64,000 nucleotides of DNA. It comes from Variovorax sp. JS1663 (GTDB lineage Bacteria; Pseudomonadota; Gammaproteobacteria; Burkholderiales; Burkholderiaceae_C). Made by a program: the position numbers and the translations under genes. Shown one piece after another: positions 42,899 to 52,258 of the stretch. Location of the stretch: assembly GCF_002157355.1 (NCBI RefSeq), contig NZ_LYMK01000002.1, positions 124,001 to 188,000 of the forward strand, given 5' to 3'. The stretch's first letter is position 1; the number at the start of each line of letters is the position of its first letter. The notes under the pieces were generated by a model. It made no database searches. It saw nothing but the letters and a program-made list of their open reading frames with translations, and was not told the origin of the DNA.

Positions 42899-44500
42899 AT
42901 GAGCATGAGCATGACACCGAGCACCCAACCCATCCGCTTTTTCCACCGCGGCCGGATCGTCGACGTGAGCGGCGTGCACCCCACGCGCTCGGTGCTCGAC
43001 TGGCTGCGCGAGGACGCCCGCTGCACCGGCACCAAGGAAGGCTGCAACGAGGGCGACTGCGGCGCCTGCACGGTGGTGATCGGCGAGCTGGCCGAGGCGG
43101 GCGAAAAGGGCGCGGTGGGCGGCCTGCGCCTCTCCACGGTCAATGCCTGCATCCAGTTCCTGCCCACGCTGCACGGCAAGGCGCTGTTCACGGTCGAGGA
43201 CCTCAAGTCGCAATGCACGCGGCAGCGCGAGAAGGCGCCGCGCGAGAAGCAGTCGACGATCCAACTGCACCCCGTGCAGCAGGCGCTGGTGGACTGCCAT
43301 GGCTCGCAGTGCGGCTTCTGCACGCCGGGCTTCGTGATGTCGCTGTGGTCCACCTACGAGCACCACCAGGACGCCGGCACCCAGCCCAGCCGCCAGCAAC
43401 TGGCCGACGACCTCTCGGGCAACCTGTGCCGCTGCACCGGCTACCGGCCCATCCTCGACGCCGGCCAGCGCATGTTCGACCTGCCCGCGGTACGGCTGGA
43501 CACCGAGCCGGTGGTGGCCGCGCTGAGCAGCCTGAAGCACGAGGCCGCCTTCGAGTACGCCGCGCCGCTCGGCCAGCGTGTCGACCATTTCCATGCGCCC
43601 ACCACCCTGGCGCAGCTGGCCGCGCTGCGCGAGGCCAAGCCGGCGGCGCAGCTGCTGTCCGGCTCCACCGACGTGGGCCTGTGGGTCAACAAGCAGTTCC
43701 GCGACCTGGGCGACATCATCTATGTCGGCGACGTGACCGAGATGAAGGTTGTGCAGGAGCGTGACGGCGAGCTCTACATCGGCGCCGGCGCCTCGCTGGA
43801 GAACGCCTTCAGCGCGCTGGCCAGGCGCATGCCCAGCCTCACCGACCTGTGGCTGCGCTTCGCTTCGCCGCCGATCCGCAACGCCGGCACCATGGGCGGC
43901 AACGTCGCCAACGGCTCGCCCATCGGCGACTCGCCGCCGGTGCTGATGTCGCTGGACGCGCAGATCGAGCTGCGCCTCGGCGAGCGCGTGCGCCGCATGC
44001 CGCTGTCCGACTTCTATGTCGACTACATGAAGAACAAGCTGGCGCCCGGCGAGTTCGTGCAGGGCCTGGCGGTGCCGCTGGCCGCGATGCAGCGCCAGGT
44101 GCGCGCCTACAAGATCAGCAAGCGCTTCGACTGCGACATCTCGGCCCTGTGCGCCGGCTTCGCCATCGAACTCGACGGCGACACGGTCAAGGAAGTGCGG
44201 CTGGCCTTCGGCGGCATGGCCGCCATCGTCAAGCGTGGCGCCCAGGCCGAGGCCGCGCTGGTCGGCAAGCCCTGGAGCCAGGCCAGCGTCAACGCCGCCA
44301 AGCTCGCGCTGGCGCAGGACTTCACGCCGCTGACCGACATGCGCGCCAGCGCCGACTACCGCCTGCTGGTGGCGCAGAACCTGCTGCAGCGCCTGTGGCT
44401 GGAAACGCGCGCCAAGGACCCGCTGCCGGTTGAAGCCACCAGTGTCTGGAGCGTGATGCCGCACGCAGCTGCCGGCGTTGTTGCCGCCGAAGGAGTCTGA
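42899..44500 (+). CDS. xdhA: Xanthine dehydrogenase small subunit
   Basis: A 533-residue Fe-S/FAD subunit. The plant-type ferredoxin cluster is CNEGDCGAC with the fourth Cys in TVNAC; the second cluster is CHGSQCGFCTPGF and CRCTGYRPI. The FAD domain shows LLSGSTDVGLWVNKQ and RNAGTMGGNVANGSPIGDSPP. This is the usual bacterial XdhA layout. It accepts electrons from the molybdenum centre on XdhB and passes them to NAD+. It is followed by xdhB after 1 bp. XdhC, the cofactor-sulfuration partner, is not in this window. Confidence 0.95.
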   Translation: MSMSMTPSTQPIRFFHRGRIVDVSGVHPTRSVLDWLREDARCTGTKEGCNEGDCGACTVVIGELAEAGEKGAVGGLRLSTVNACIQFLPTLHGKALFTVEDLKSQCTRQREKAPREKQSTIQLHPVQQALVDCHGSQCGFCTPGFVMSLWSTYEHHQDAGTQPSRQQLADDLSGNLCRCTGYRPILDAGQRMFDLPAVRLDTEPVVAALSSLKHEAAFEYAAPLGQRVDHFHAPTTLAQLAALREAKPAAQLLSGSTDVGLWVNKQFRDLGDIIYVGDVTEMKVVQERDGELYIGAGASLENAFSALARRMPSLTDLWLRFASPPIRNAGTMGGNVANGSPIGDSPPVLMSLDAQIELRLGERVRRMPLSDFYVDYMKNKLAPGEFVQGLAVPLAAMQRQVRAYKISKRFDCDISALCAGFAIELDGDTVKEVRLAFGGMAAIVKRGAQAEAALVGKPWSQASVNAAKLALAQDFTPLTDMRASADYRLLVAQNLLQRLWLETRAKDPLPVEATSVWSVMPHAAAGVVAAEGV

Positions 44501-44501
44501 G

Positions 44502-46928
44502 ATGAACAAACCCATCGATCCCGCACTGCTCCAATCGGCCGAAGCCTTCGCCGACTACCTGAAGAACGCGGCGGCGCGCATCGACGTGCATGCCGAGGCC
44601 AAGGCGCACGGCGACGGTGCGCGCGTGGGCATCAGCCGCCCGCACGAATCGGCGCACCTGCACGTGGCCGGCGAGGCCACCTACATCGACGACATCCCCG
44701 AGCTGGCCGGCACGCTGCACTGCGCGCTGGGCCTGTCGCCCGTGGCCAATGGCCGCCTGCGGAACATGAAGCTGGAAGCCATCAGCGCCATGCCGGGCGT
44801 GGTGGCGGTGCTCACCGCGGCCGACATTCCGGGCACCAACGACTGCGGCTCGATCGTCCACGACGATCCCATCCTGTGCAGTGGCGACATCCGCTACCTG
44901 GGCCAGCCGGTGTTCGCGGTGATCGCCGAGACCCGCGACGCCGCGCGCCGGGCCGCGGCCCGCGCCAAGGACGCGCTGGACATCGAGGCCGAGCCGCCGG
45001 TGATCACGCCCGAGGAGGCGCACGCCAAGGGCCAGTACGTGCTGCCGCCCATGCACCTGGTGCGCAGCACCAACGAGGGCGGCGCCCAGGCCGCGATCGC
45101 CAAGGCGCCGCACCGGCTCAAGGCCACGCTGAACGTGGGCGGGCAGGAGCAGTTCTACCTGGAAGGCCAGATCAGCTACGCCATCCCGAAGGAGGGCGGG
45201 GCGATGCACGTGCACTGCTCCACCCAGCATCCGAGCGAGATGCAGCACCTGGTCGCGCACGCGCTGCACCTGCACGCCAACCAGGTGCAGGTGGAATGCC
45301 GGCGCATGGGCGGCGGCTTCGGCGGCAAGGAATCGCAGTCGGGCCTGTTCGCCTGCGTGGCGGCGGTGGCGGCGAACAAGCTGCAGCGCCCGGTCAAGCT
45401 GCGGCTGGACCGCGACGACGACTTCATGGTCACCGGCCGGCGCCACTGCTTCTGGTACGAGTACGAGGTCGGCTTCGACGCCGAGGGACGCATCCTCGGC
45501 GCCGAGATCACCATGGTCTCGCGCGCCGGCCACTCGGCCGACCTGTCGGGGCCGGTGATGACCCGCGCCCTGTGCCACTTCGACAACGCCTACTGGCTGC
45601 CCGACGTGTCCATGCACGGCTACTCGGGTCGGACCAACACGCAGAGCAACACCGCTTTCCGCGGCTTCGGCGGCCCGCAGGGCGCGATCGCGATCGAGAA
45701 CATCATGGACTCGGTGGCGCGCGAACTCGGCCGCGATCCGCTGGACGTGCGGCGCGTCAACTTCTACGGCAAGACGGAGAACAACGTCACGCCCTATCGC
45801 CAGACCGTGACCGACAACATCATCCACGAACTGGTCGGCGAGCTGGAAGGCACCAGCGACTACCGCGCGCGGCGAGAGGAGATCGCGGCCTTCAACCAGA
45901 CCAGCCCCGTGCTCAAGCGCGGCATCGCGCTGGCGCCGCTGAAGTTCGGCATCTCCTTCAACGTCAAGCACTTCAACCAGGCCGGCGCGCTGGTCCACGT
46001 CTACACCGACGGCTCGATCCTGGTGAACCACGGCGGCACGGAGATGGGCCAGGGCCTCAACACCAAGGTGGCGCAGGTCGTGGCGCACGAGCTGGGCGTG
46101 AGCTTCGAGAGCGTGCGCGTCACCGCCACAGACACGCAGAAGGTGGCCAACACCTCGGCCACTGCAGCCTCCACCGGCGCCGACCTGAACGGCAAGGCCG
46201 CACAGGACGCGGCACGCCAGATCCGCGAGCGCCTCGCGGCCTGCGCCGCCGCGCGCCACGGCGGCAAGCCGGAAGAAGTGCGCTTCGCCAACGACAAGGT
46301 CATGGTCAACGGCCGCACCTTCCCCTTCAGCACCCTGGTCGGCGAGGCCTACCTCGACCGCGTGCAGCTCTGGTCCGACGGCTTCTACGCCACGCCGGGC
46401 CTCAGCTGGGACAAGGACAGGATGCAGGGCCGCCCCTTCTACTACTACGCCTACGGCGCCGCCGTGAGCGAGGTCATCGTCGACACGCTCACCGGCGAAT
46501 GGAAGCTGCTGCGCGCCGACATCCTGCACGACGCCGGCAAGTCACTGAACCCGGCGGTGGACATCGGCCAGGTCGAGGGCGCCTTCATCCAGGGCATGGG
46601 CTGGCTGACCACCGAGGAACTGGTCTGGCATCCCAAGACCGGCCTGCTGACCACGCACGCGCCCAGCACCTACAAGATCCCGACGGCCAACGACTGCCCG
46701 CCGGTCTTCAACGTGCGCCTGTTCGAGGGCCAGAACTTCGAGGACTCCATCCACCGCAGCAAGGCGGTGGGCGAGCCGCCGCTCCTGCTGCCCTTCTCGG
46801 TCTTCTTCGCCATCCGCGATGCCGTGTCGGCGGTGGGCGACCACAAGGCCGATCCGCCCCTGCAGGCGCCGGCCACCAGCGAGTCGATCCTGCGCGCCGT
46901 GACGGCGGTGCAGAACGCCGCCGTCTGA
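44502..46928 (+). CDS. xdhB: Xanthine dehydrogenase molybdenum subunit
   Basis: An 808-residue molybdopterin subunit. Moco-contact motifs: GGGFGGKESQS, FRGFGGPQGA, GGTEMGQGL, and the catalytic Glu in SKAVGEPPLLLP. Substrate-site Glu and Arg of xanthine oxidases are in the same positions (GQEQFYLEGQ, AFRGFG). It oxidises hypoxanthine and xanthine to urate. The AAGGAG before the ATG at 44502 is a strong ribosome binding site. Length normal. Confidence 0.95.
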   Translation: MNKPIDPALLQSAEAFADYLKNAAARIDVHAEAKAHGDGARVGISRPHESAHLHVAGEATYIDDIPELAGTLHCALGLSPVANGRLRNMKLEAISAMPGVVAVLTAADIPGTNDCGSIVHDDPILCSGDIRYLGQPVFAVIAETRDAARRAAARAKDALDIEAEPPVITPEEAHAKGQYVLPPMHLVRSTNEGGAQAAIAKAPHRLKATLNVGGQEQFYLEGQISYAIPKEGGAMHVHCSTQHPSEMQHLVAHALHLHANQVQVECRRMGGGFGGKESQSGLFACVAAVAANKLQRPVKLRLDRDDDFMVTGRRHCFWYEYEVGFDAEGRILGAEITMVSRAGHSADLSGPVMTRALCHFDNAYWLPDVSMHGYSGRTNTQSNTAFRGFGGPQGAIAIENIMDSVARELGRDPLDVRRVNFYGKTENNVTPYRQTVTDNIIHELVGELEGTSDYRARREEIAAFNQTSPVLKRGIALAPLKFGISFNVKHFNQAGALVHVYTDGSILVNHGGTEMGQGLNTKVAQVVAHELGVSFESVRVTATDTQKVANTSATAASTGADLNGKAAQDAARQIRERLAACAAARHGGKPEEVRFANDKVMVNGRTFPFSTLVGEAYLDRVQLWSDGFYATPGLSWDKDRMQGRPFYYYAYGAAVSEVIVDTLTGEWKLLRADILHDAGKSLNPAVDIGQVEGAFIQGMGWLTTEELVWHPKTGLLTTHAPSTYKIPTANDCPPVFNVRLFEGQNFEDSIHRSKAVGEPPLLLPFSVFFAIRDAVSAVGDHKADPPLQAPATSESILRAVTAVQNAAV

Positions 46929-47003
46929 GAGTCTTCACCAAGAGTCTTGTATGTGAGCAGCGCGTTATAACTGCCCGCACATTTCGCAACCAGCGGGCAG
47001 CTC

Positions 47004-47957
47004 ATGAGAGACCAAGCGCTTCTCGACAAGATCGATCTTCACCTCATCCGGATCCTGCACACCGTGTTGACCGACCGCAGCGTCTCGCGTGCCGCCATAC
47101 GCCTGGGCATGTACCAGCCGGCCGTCTCGGCCGCGCTGAAGCGCCTGCGCGAATTGTCGGGCGACCCCCTGCTGGTGCGCTCGGGCTCGGGCATGGTGCC
47201 CACCGACGCCGGGCTGCGCATGATCGACCCGGCCGCCAGCATCCTGCGGGCGGCGGAGATGCTGTTCTCGGACGCGCGCGGTTTCGATCCGCAGACCGCG
47301 CAGACCACCTTCCGCATCGCCGCCTCGGACTATCTGGACCCGCTGTTCCTGCCCATGCTGGTGGCGCAGGTCAAGGCGCAGGCGCCGCTGTGCGGCATCG
47401 AGATCCATGCGCTCTCGTCCGATTCCGACTACCACGCGCACCTGTCGCTGGGCCAGGTCGATCTGGTGATAGGCAACTGGCTCAAGCCGCCGGAAGACCT
47501 GCACATGGCTCGGCTCTTCGGCGACGAGATCGTCTGCCTGGTCAACCAGGACCATCCGGCGGTGCGCCGCGGCTGGGACCTGGAGAGCTGGCTGGCCGCC
47601 GAGCACGTGGCGCCCACGCCGCTGCACCCGGGCGCGCGCGGCATCATCGACCAGATGCTCGACGAGATGGGCCGGCAGCGCAACATCACCGCGCGCTGCG
47701 CGCACTTCGGCCTGATCCCGGACATGGTGGCCTCCAGCCTGCTGGTGCTCACCACCGGCCGCCAGTACTGCGAGCGCTTCCTCGAGCGGCTGCCGCTCGC
47801 CATCCTCCCGTGCCCGGTGGCGCTGCCGCGCCTCATGTACTACCAGCTGTGGCATGAGCGCACCCATTCCTCCAGCTCCGCGCGCTGGCTGCGCGAGCGC
47901 ACCAAATCGGTGGCGGCGTCGCTGCGGCCCGCCGCTTCCTCCACCGGCTCCGGATAG
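47004..47957 (+). CDS. LysR-type regulator of the purine cluster
   Basis: A 317-residue LysR protein with IDLHLIRILHTVLTDRSVS, then MYQPAVSAALKRLRE as recognition helix. The effector domain begins TFRIAASDYLDPLFLP. It is located between xdhB and the NCS2 permease and points the same way, and is the obvious local regulator of purine catabolism. The ligand may be a purine or urate. A C-terminal tail of about 25 Ser/Ala/Arg-rich residues is unusual for the family. Confidence 0.88.
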   Translation: MRDQALLDKIDLHLIRILHTVLTDRSVSRAAIRLGMYQPAVSAALKRLRELSGDPLLVRSGSGMVPTDAGLRMIDPAASILRAAEMLFSDARGFDPQTAQTTFRIAASDYLDPLFLPMLVAQVKAQAPLCGIEIHALSSDSDYHAHLSLGQVDLVIGNWLKPPEDLHMARLFGDEIVCLVNQDHPAVRRGWDLESWLAAEHVAPTPLHPGARGIIDQMLDEMGRQRNITARCAHFGLIPDMVASSLLVLTTGRQYCERFLERLPLAILPCPVALPRLMYYQLWHERTHSSSSARWLRERTKSVAASLRPAASSTGSG

Positions 47958-48032
47958 CCGGCCTTCCCAACTCGCGCCCGGCGTCGCGAACTTTCCGACA
48001 ACGCCAAGACAGAGAAACTCGGAGACAACGCG

Positions 48033-49406
48033 ATGAACCGTACAGAGCAGTTGCCGGGCGGCATGCCCGAGCACGACACAACCGTCCCTGGAACAGGGCC
48101 CACGACCGGCTGGGCGGAACGCCTGTTCAAGCTCAGGGAGCACAACACCACCGTGCGCACCGAAATCGTGGCGGGGCTGACCACCTTCCTGACGATGGCC
48201 TACATCATCTTCGTCAACCCGTCGATCCTCGGTGACGCGGGCATGCCGAAGGACGCGGTCTTCGTCGCCACCTGCCTGATCGCCGCGCTGGGCACCGGGA
48301 TCATGGCCTTCTATGCCAACTACCCGATCGCGCTGGCGCCGGGCATGGGGCTCAACGCCTACTTCGCCTACGTCGTGGTGCTGCAGATGGGCTTCACCTG
48401 GCAGGCGGCGCTGGGCGCGGTCTTCGTCTCGGGCTGCCTGTTCCTGCTGGTCACCGTGTTCCGGTTGCGCGAGCTCATCATCAAGGGCATCCCGCAGTCG
48501 ATACGGCTGGCGATCACGGTGGGCATCGGCCTGTTCCTGGCGATCATCGCGCTCAAGAGCGCAGGCATCGTCGCGCCGTCCAAGGCCACCTACGTCACGC
48601 TGGGCGACCTGCACACCCCGCAGGCGGTGCTGGCGGTCATCGGCTTCTTCATCATCGTGGTGCTGGACCGGCTGAAGGTGCCGGGCGCCATCCTGATCGG
48701 CATCGTCGCGGTGACCGTGCTGTCCTTCTTCTTCGCGGGCAACACCTTCCACGGCGTGTTCTCGGCCCCGCCTTCGATCGCGCCCACTTTCCTGCAGCTG
48801 GACATCAAGTCGGCGCTGTCGGGCGGCATCCTGAACGTGATCCTGGTGTTCTTCCTGGTCGAGCTGTTCGACGCCACCGGCACGCTGATGGGCGTGGCGC
48901 GCCGCGCCGGCCTGCTGGTGCCGGGCAAGATGGATCGGCTGAACAAGTCGCTGCTGGCCGACAGCGGCGCGATCTTCGCGGGCTCGCTGCTGGGCACCTC
49001 CAGCACCACCGCCTACGTGGAGAGCGCGGCCGGCGTGCAGGCTGGCGGCCGCACGGGCCTGACGGCCCTCACCGTGGCGGTGCTCTTCCTGGCCGCGCTG
49101 GCGATCTCGCCGCTGGCCGGCGCGGTGCCGGCCTACGCCACGGCCCCCGCGCTCTTCTTCGTGGCATGCCTCATGCTCAGGGACATCACCGAGCTCGATT
49201 GGGACGACACGACGGAAGTCATCCCGGCCGCGGTCACCGCGCTGGCCATGCCCTTCACCTACTCGATCGCCAATGGCCTGGCCTTCGGCTTCATCACCTA
49301 TGCGGTGCTCAAGCTGTTCACCGGGCGCGCCAGGCAGGTGCACTGGATGGTCTGGCTGATCGGCGGCGTGTTCCTTTTCAAATTCATCTATATCGGTGGA
49401 CACTAG
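48033..49406 (+). CDS. NCS2 purine permease (hypoxanthine/guanine or adenine type)
   Basis: A 457-residue permease of the AzgA-like NCS2 branch with about 12-14 membrane segments. Signature parts are VAGLTTFLTMAYIIFVNP, ALAPGMGLNAYFAYVVV, ELFDATGTLMGVARRAG and LLGTSSTTAYVESAAGV with the conserved substrate-contact residues. The branch contains GhxP and AdeP-type proton symporters of E. coli for hypoxanthine/guanine or adenine. It is 75 bp after LysR. Imported base would be converted by the adenine deaminase and XdhAB. Confidence 0.9.
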   Translation: MNRTEQLPGGMPEHDTTVPGTGPTTGWAERLFKLREHNTTVRTEIVAGLTTFLTMAYIIFVNPSILGDAGMPKDAVFVATCLIAALGTGIMAFYANYPIALAPGMGLNAYFAYVVVLQMGFTWQAALGAVFVSGCLFLLVTVFRLRELIIKGIPQSIRLAITVGIGLFLAIIALKSAGIVAPSKATYVTLGDLHTPQAVLAVIGFFIIVVLDRLKVPGAILIGIVAVTVLSFFFAGNTFHGVFSAPPSIAPTFLQLDIKSALSGGILNVILVFFLVELFDATGTLMGVARRAGLLVPGKMDRLNKSLLADSGAIFAGSLLGTSSTTAYVESAAGVQAGGRTGLTALTVAVLFLAALAISPLAGAVPAYATAPALFFVACLMLRDITELDWDDTTEVIPAAVTALAMPFTYSIANGLAFGFITYAVLKLFTGRARQVHWMVWLIGGVFLFKFIYIGGH

Positions 49407-49463
49407 ACGACTTGAACCTCAGGTTGTGTTGCGCTTGAGCTGACGGCGGATCTCTTTGGCCAG

Positions 49464-49554
49464 GGGCGCCGCGGAACCGGCTTTGCCGGGCCGCTGGCGT
49501 CGCCCCCGGCGAGGGGTTGGCGGCCACACGAAGTGGGCAAGCCTGGGGGAGGAC
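49464..49554 (-). repeat. Dispersed GC-rich intergenic repeat, copy 3
   Basis: About 90 bp similar to copies 1 and 2, in inverse orientation to the flanking genes. In the plus direction it reads GCCGCGGAACCGGC, TTTGCCGGGCCGCTGG, CCCCCGGCGAGGGG, CACACGAAGTG and GCCTGGGGGAGGAC. It ends 10 bp before the ATG of the ABC ATPase. Its GGGGGAGGA end may supply the ribosome binding site of that gene. Changes keep both hairpins paired (CCCC/GGGG and CCGGC/GCCGG). Confidence 0.82.
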
Positions 49555-49563
49555 CTTTCCAGC

Positions 49564-51114
49564 ATGACAACCCACCACAGACTCCAGCTCTCGAACATCA
49601 CCAAGCGCTACCCCTCGGTCGTCGCCAACAGCGACGTGTCCCTGGTGGTCGCTCCGGGCGAAACCCACGCCGTGCTCGGCGAGAACGGCGCCGGCAAGTC
49701 CACGCTGATGAAGATCATCTACGGCGCGGTCAAGCCGGACGAGGGCAGCGTGATGTTCGACGGCCAGCCCGTCGCCGTGCGCAACCCGCAGGAGGCGAGG
49801 GCGCTGGGCATCAGCATGGTGTTCCAGCACTTCAGCCTGTTCGACACCCTGACGGTGGCCGAGAACGTCTGGCTGGGGCTGGACAAGAGCCTGTCGCTGG
49901 CCGAGGTCACCCGCCGCATCGCGGCCAAGGCCGGCGAGTACGGGCTGGACATCGACCCCTCCCGCCCGGTCCACACCCTGTCGGTGGGCGAGATGCAGCG
50001 GGTCGAGATCATCCGCGCGCTCTTGACCGACCCCAAGCTGCTGATCCTGGACGAGCCCACCTCGGTGCTGACGCCGCAGGCGGTGACCAAGCTCTTCGTG
50101 GTGCTGAAGAAGCTGGCCGCCGAGGGCTGCAGCATCCTCTACATCAGCCACAAGCTGCACGAGATCCGCGAGCTGTGCAGCGCCTGCACCGTGCTGCGCG
50201 GCGGCAAGGTGACCGGCGTGTGCAACCCGCGCCAGGAGAGCAACGAATCGCTGTCGCGCCTGATGATCGGCGCGGAGCCGCCGCCCCTGCAGCACAGGCC
50301 GGTGCATGCAGGGGCCGTGGCGCTGCGCGTCAAGGGCCTGACGCTGGCGCGCGAGGACCAGTTCGGCGTGGACCTGGACGGCGTCTCGCTCGACGTGCGC
50401 GCCGGCGAGGTGGTGGGCATCGCCGGCGTGTCGGGCAACGGCCAGAAGGAACTGCTCTACGCGCTCTCCGGCGAAGACACGCGGGCCGAGGCCGGGATGA
50501 TCGAAGTGTTCGGCCAGGCAGCCGCGCGTTTCCGGCCGCGCAGGCGGCGCGCGCTGGGCCTGCATTTCGTGCCCGAGGAACGCCTGGGCCGCGGCGCGGT
50601 GCCGACGCTGAGCCTGGCGCACAACATGCTGCTCACGCGCAGCAACGCGGTGGGGCGGGGCGGCTGGATCCGCACCGGCGCGCTTCAGCAGCACGCAGGC
50701 CGGATCATCGAGCGCTTCAAGGTCAAGGCCGGCGGGCCCGGTGCGGCGGCGCGCTCGCTCTCGGGCGGCAACCTGCAGAAATTCATCGTCGGGCGCGAGA
50801 TCGACGCCAATCCGAAGATCTTCGTCGTCTCGCAGCCGACCTGGGGCGTGGACGTGGGTGCCGCGGCCCTCATCCGCGGAGAGATCCTGGCGCTGCGCGA
50901 TGCTGGCTGCGCGGTGCTCGTGGTCAGCGAGGAGCTGGATGAGCTCTTCGAGATCAGCGACCGGCTGCACGTGATCGCCAAGGGCCGGCTGTCGCCTTCG
51001 ATCGACCGCGCCGCGGCCACCGTGCCGCAGATCGGCGAATGGATGAGCGGCCTGTGGGGCGGCGCGCCTCATGCGGCCCCTGCAGGGAAGAACGAGGAGG
51101 TCGCCCATGCTTAA
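49564..51114 (+). CDS. Nucleoside ABC importer ATPase (tandem ABC)
   Basis: A 516-residue ATPase with two ABC domains, as in the sugar/nucleoside CUT2-like YufO/NupA group. First domain: Walker A GENGAGKST, signature LSVGEMQRVEI, Walker B LLILDEPTS. Second domain: degenerate Walker A GVSGNGQKEL, signature LSGGNLQKFIVG, with Walker B FVVSQPTWGVD, in which the catalytic Glu is replaced by Gln-Pro (SQPT). One active and one degenerate site is common here. It has 8 bp overlap with the permease gene. The GGGGGAGG 13 bp upstream is contributed by repeat copy 3. Confidence 0.92.
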   Translation: MTTHHRLQLSNITKRYPSVVANSDVSLVVAPGETHAVLGENGAGKSTLMKIIYGAVKPDEGSVMFDGQPVAVRNPQEARALGISMVFQHFSLFDTLTVAENVWLGLDKSLSLAEVTRRIAAKAGEYGLDIDPSRPVHTLSVGEMQRVEIIRALLTDPKLLILDEPTSVLTPQAVTKLFVVLKKLAAEGCSILYISHKLHEIRELCSACTVLRGGKVTGVCNPRQESNESLSRLMIGAEPPPLQHRPVHAGAVALRVKGLTLAREDQFGVDLDGVSLDVRAGEVVGIAGVSGNGQKELLYALSGEDTRAEAGMIEVFGQAAARFRPRRRRALGLHFVPEERLGRGAVPTLSLAHNMLLTRSNAVGRGGWIRTGALQQHAGRIIERFKVKAGGPGAAARSLSGGNLQKFIVGREIDANPKIFVVSQPTWGVDVGAAALIRGEILALRDAGCAVLVVSEELDELFEISDRLHVIAKGRLSPSIDRAAATVPQIGEWMSGLWGGAPHAAPAGKNEEVAHA

Positions 51115-52258
51115 GCTCGAACCCCGCCCGCAGCTGTCGCGCTTCTGGAGCTACGGCTCGCCGATCCTGGCGCTGCTGGTGACCGTGCTGATCGGCATGG
51201 TGCTGTTCTCGGCGCTGGGCAAGGACCCGGTCAAGGGCCTGCTGGTCTTCTTCTGGGAGCCGATCAAGAGCGGCTATGCGCTGGGCGAGCTGATGGTGAA
51301 GGCCACGCCGCTGTTGATCATCGCGCTGGGGCTGGCCGTGTGCTTCCGCTCCAACGTGTGGAACATCGGGGCGGAAGGCCAGTTCGTCTTCGGCGCGATC
51401 GCCGCTGGTGGCGTGGCGCTGCTGGCCGACAAGACCACCGGTCCGTGGATCGTCGTGGCGATCCTGCTGGCCGGCATCGTGGGCGGCATGGTGTGGGCCG
51501 GTATCGTCGCCCTGCTGCGCGACAGGTTCAACGCCAGCGAGATCCTGGTCAGCCTGATGCTGGTGTACGTCGCGACGCTGCTGCTGGGCTATATGGTCTA
51601 CGGGCCCTGGAAGGACCCGATGGGCTACAACTTCCCGCAGACCAAGACCTTCGAAGCGGTGACGCAGATCCCGCGCCTCATGAAGGGCTCGCGCGTGAGC
51701 ATCGGCCTGGTGATCGCGCTGCTGGGCGCGGCGGCGCTGTGGGTCTTCCTGTTCCGCACGCGGGCCGGCTTCGCGCAGCAGGTCGGTGGCCTGGCGCCGG
51801 CGGCGGCGCGCTACGCGGGCTTCTCGGCCCGGCGCGCGATCTGGATCGCGCTGCTGACCTCGGGCGGCGCGGCCGGACTGGCGGGCGCGCTCGAAGTGGC
51901 GGGCCCGATCGGCCAGCTCACGCCGTACGTGCCGGCGGGCTATGGCTTCGCGGCCATCATCGTGGCCTTCGTCGGGCGGCTGCACCCGGTGGGCATGATC
52001 TTCTCGGCCATCCTGATGAGCATGTTCTACATCGGGGGCGAGCTGGCGCAGTCGCGGCTGGGGCTGCCCAAGTCGCTGACCGGGGTGTTCCAGGGGCTGC
52101 TGCTGTTCACGCTGCTGGCCTGCGACACGCTGATCGCCTACCGCATCCGGCGCAAGGCGGCGCCGAAGCCGGCGGCGGCGCCTGCCGGTACCTCTTCTCT
52201 CCAGGCCAGCACGCCGCTGACCGCCCCTGTTGCCCGTCCCACCGAAGGAGCCGCATGA
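51107..52258 (+). CDS. Nucleoside ABC importer permease 1
   Basis: A 383-residue permease of the BMP-linked importers, with about 10 membrane segments. Characteristic motifs are CFRSNVWNIGAEGQFVFGA and RFNASEILVSLMLVYVA, then the C-terminal PAGYGFAAIIVAFVGRLHP. The start is at the ATG at 51107, which overlaps the ATPase stop. The last 40 residues are Ala/Pro rich and cytoplasmic. It partners permease 2. Confidence 0.91.
   Translation: MLKLEPRPQLSRFWSYGSPILALLVTVLIGMVLFSALGKDPVKGLLVFFWEPIKSGYALGELMVKATPLLIIALGLAVCFRSNVWNIGAEGQFVFGAIAAGGVALLADKTTGPWIVVAILLAGIVGGMVWAGIVALLRDRFNASEILVSLMLVYVATLLLGYMVYGPWKDPMGYNFPQTKTFEAVTQIPRLMKGSRVSIGLVIALLGAAALWVFLFRTRAGFAQQVGGLAPAAARYAGFSARRAIWIALLTSGGAAGLAGALEVAGPIGQLTPYVPAGYGFAAIIVAFVGRLHPVGMIFSAILMSMFYIGGELAQSRLGLPKSLTGVFQGLLLFTLLACDTLIAYRIRRKAAPKPAAAPAGTSSLQASTPLTAPVARPTEGAA

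Noticed and set aside
44322..46529. Minus-strand frame of 735 codons opposite xdhB
   Set aside because: Antisense shadow of a conserved molybdenum enzyme; biased amino acid content.
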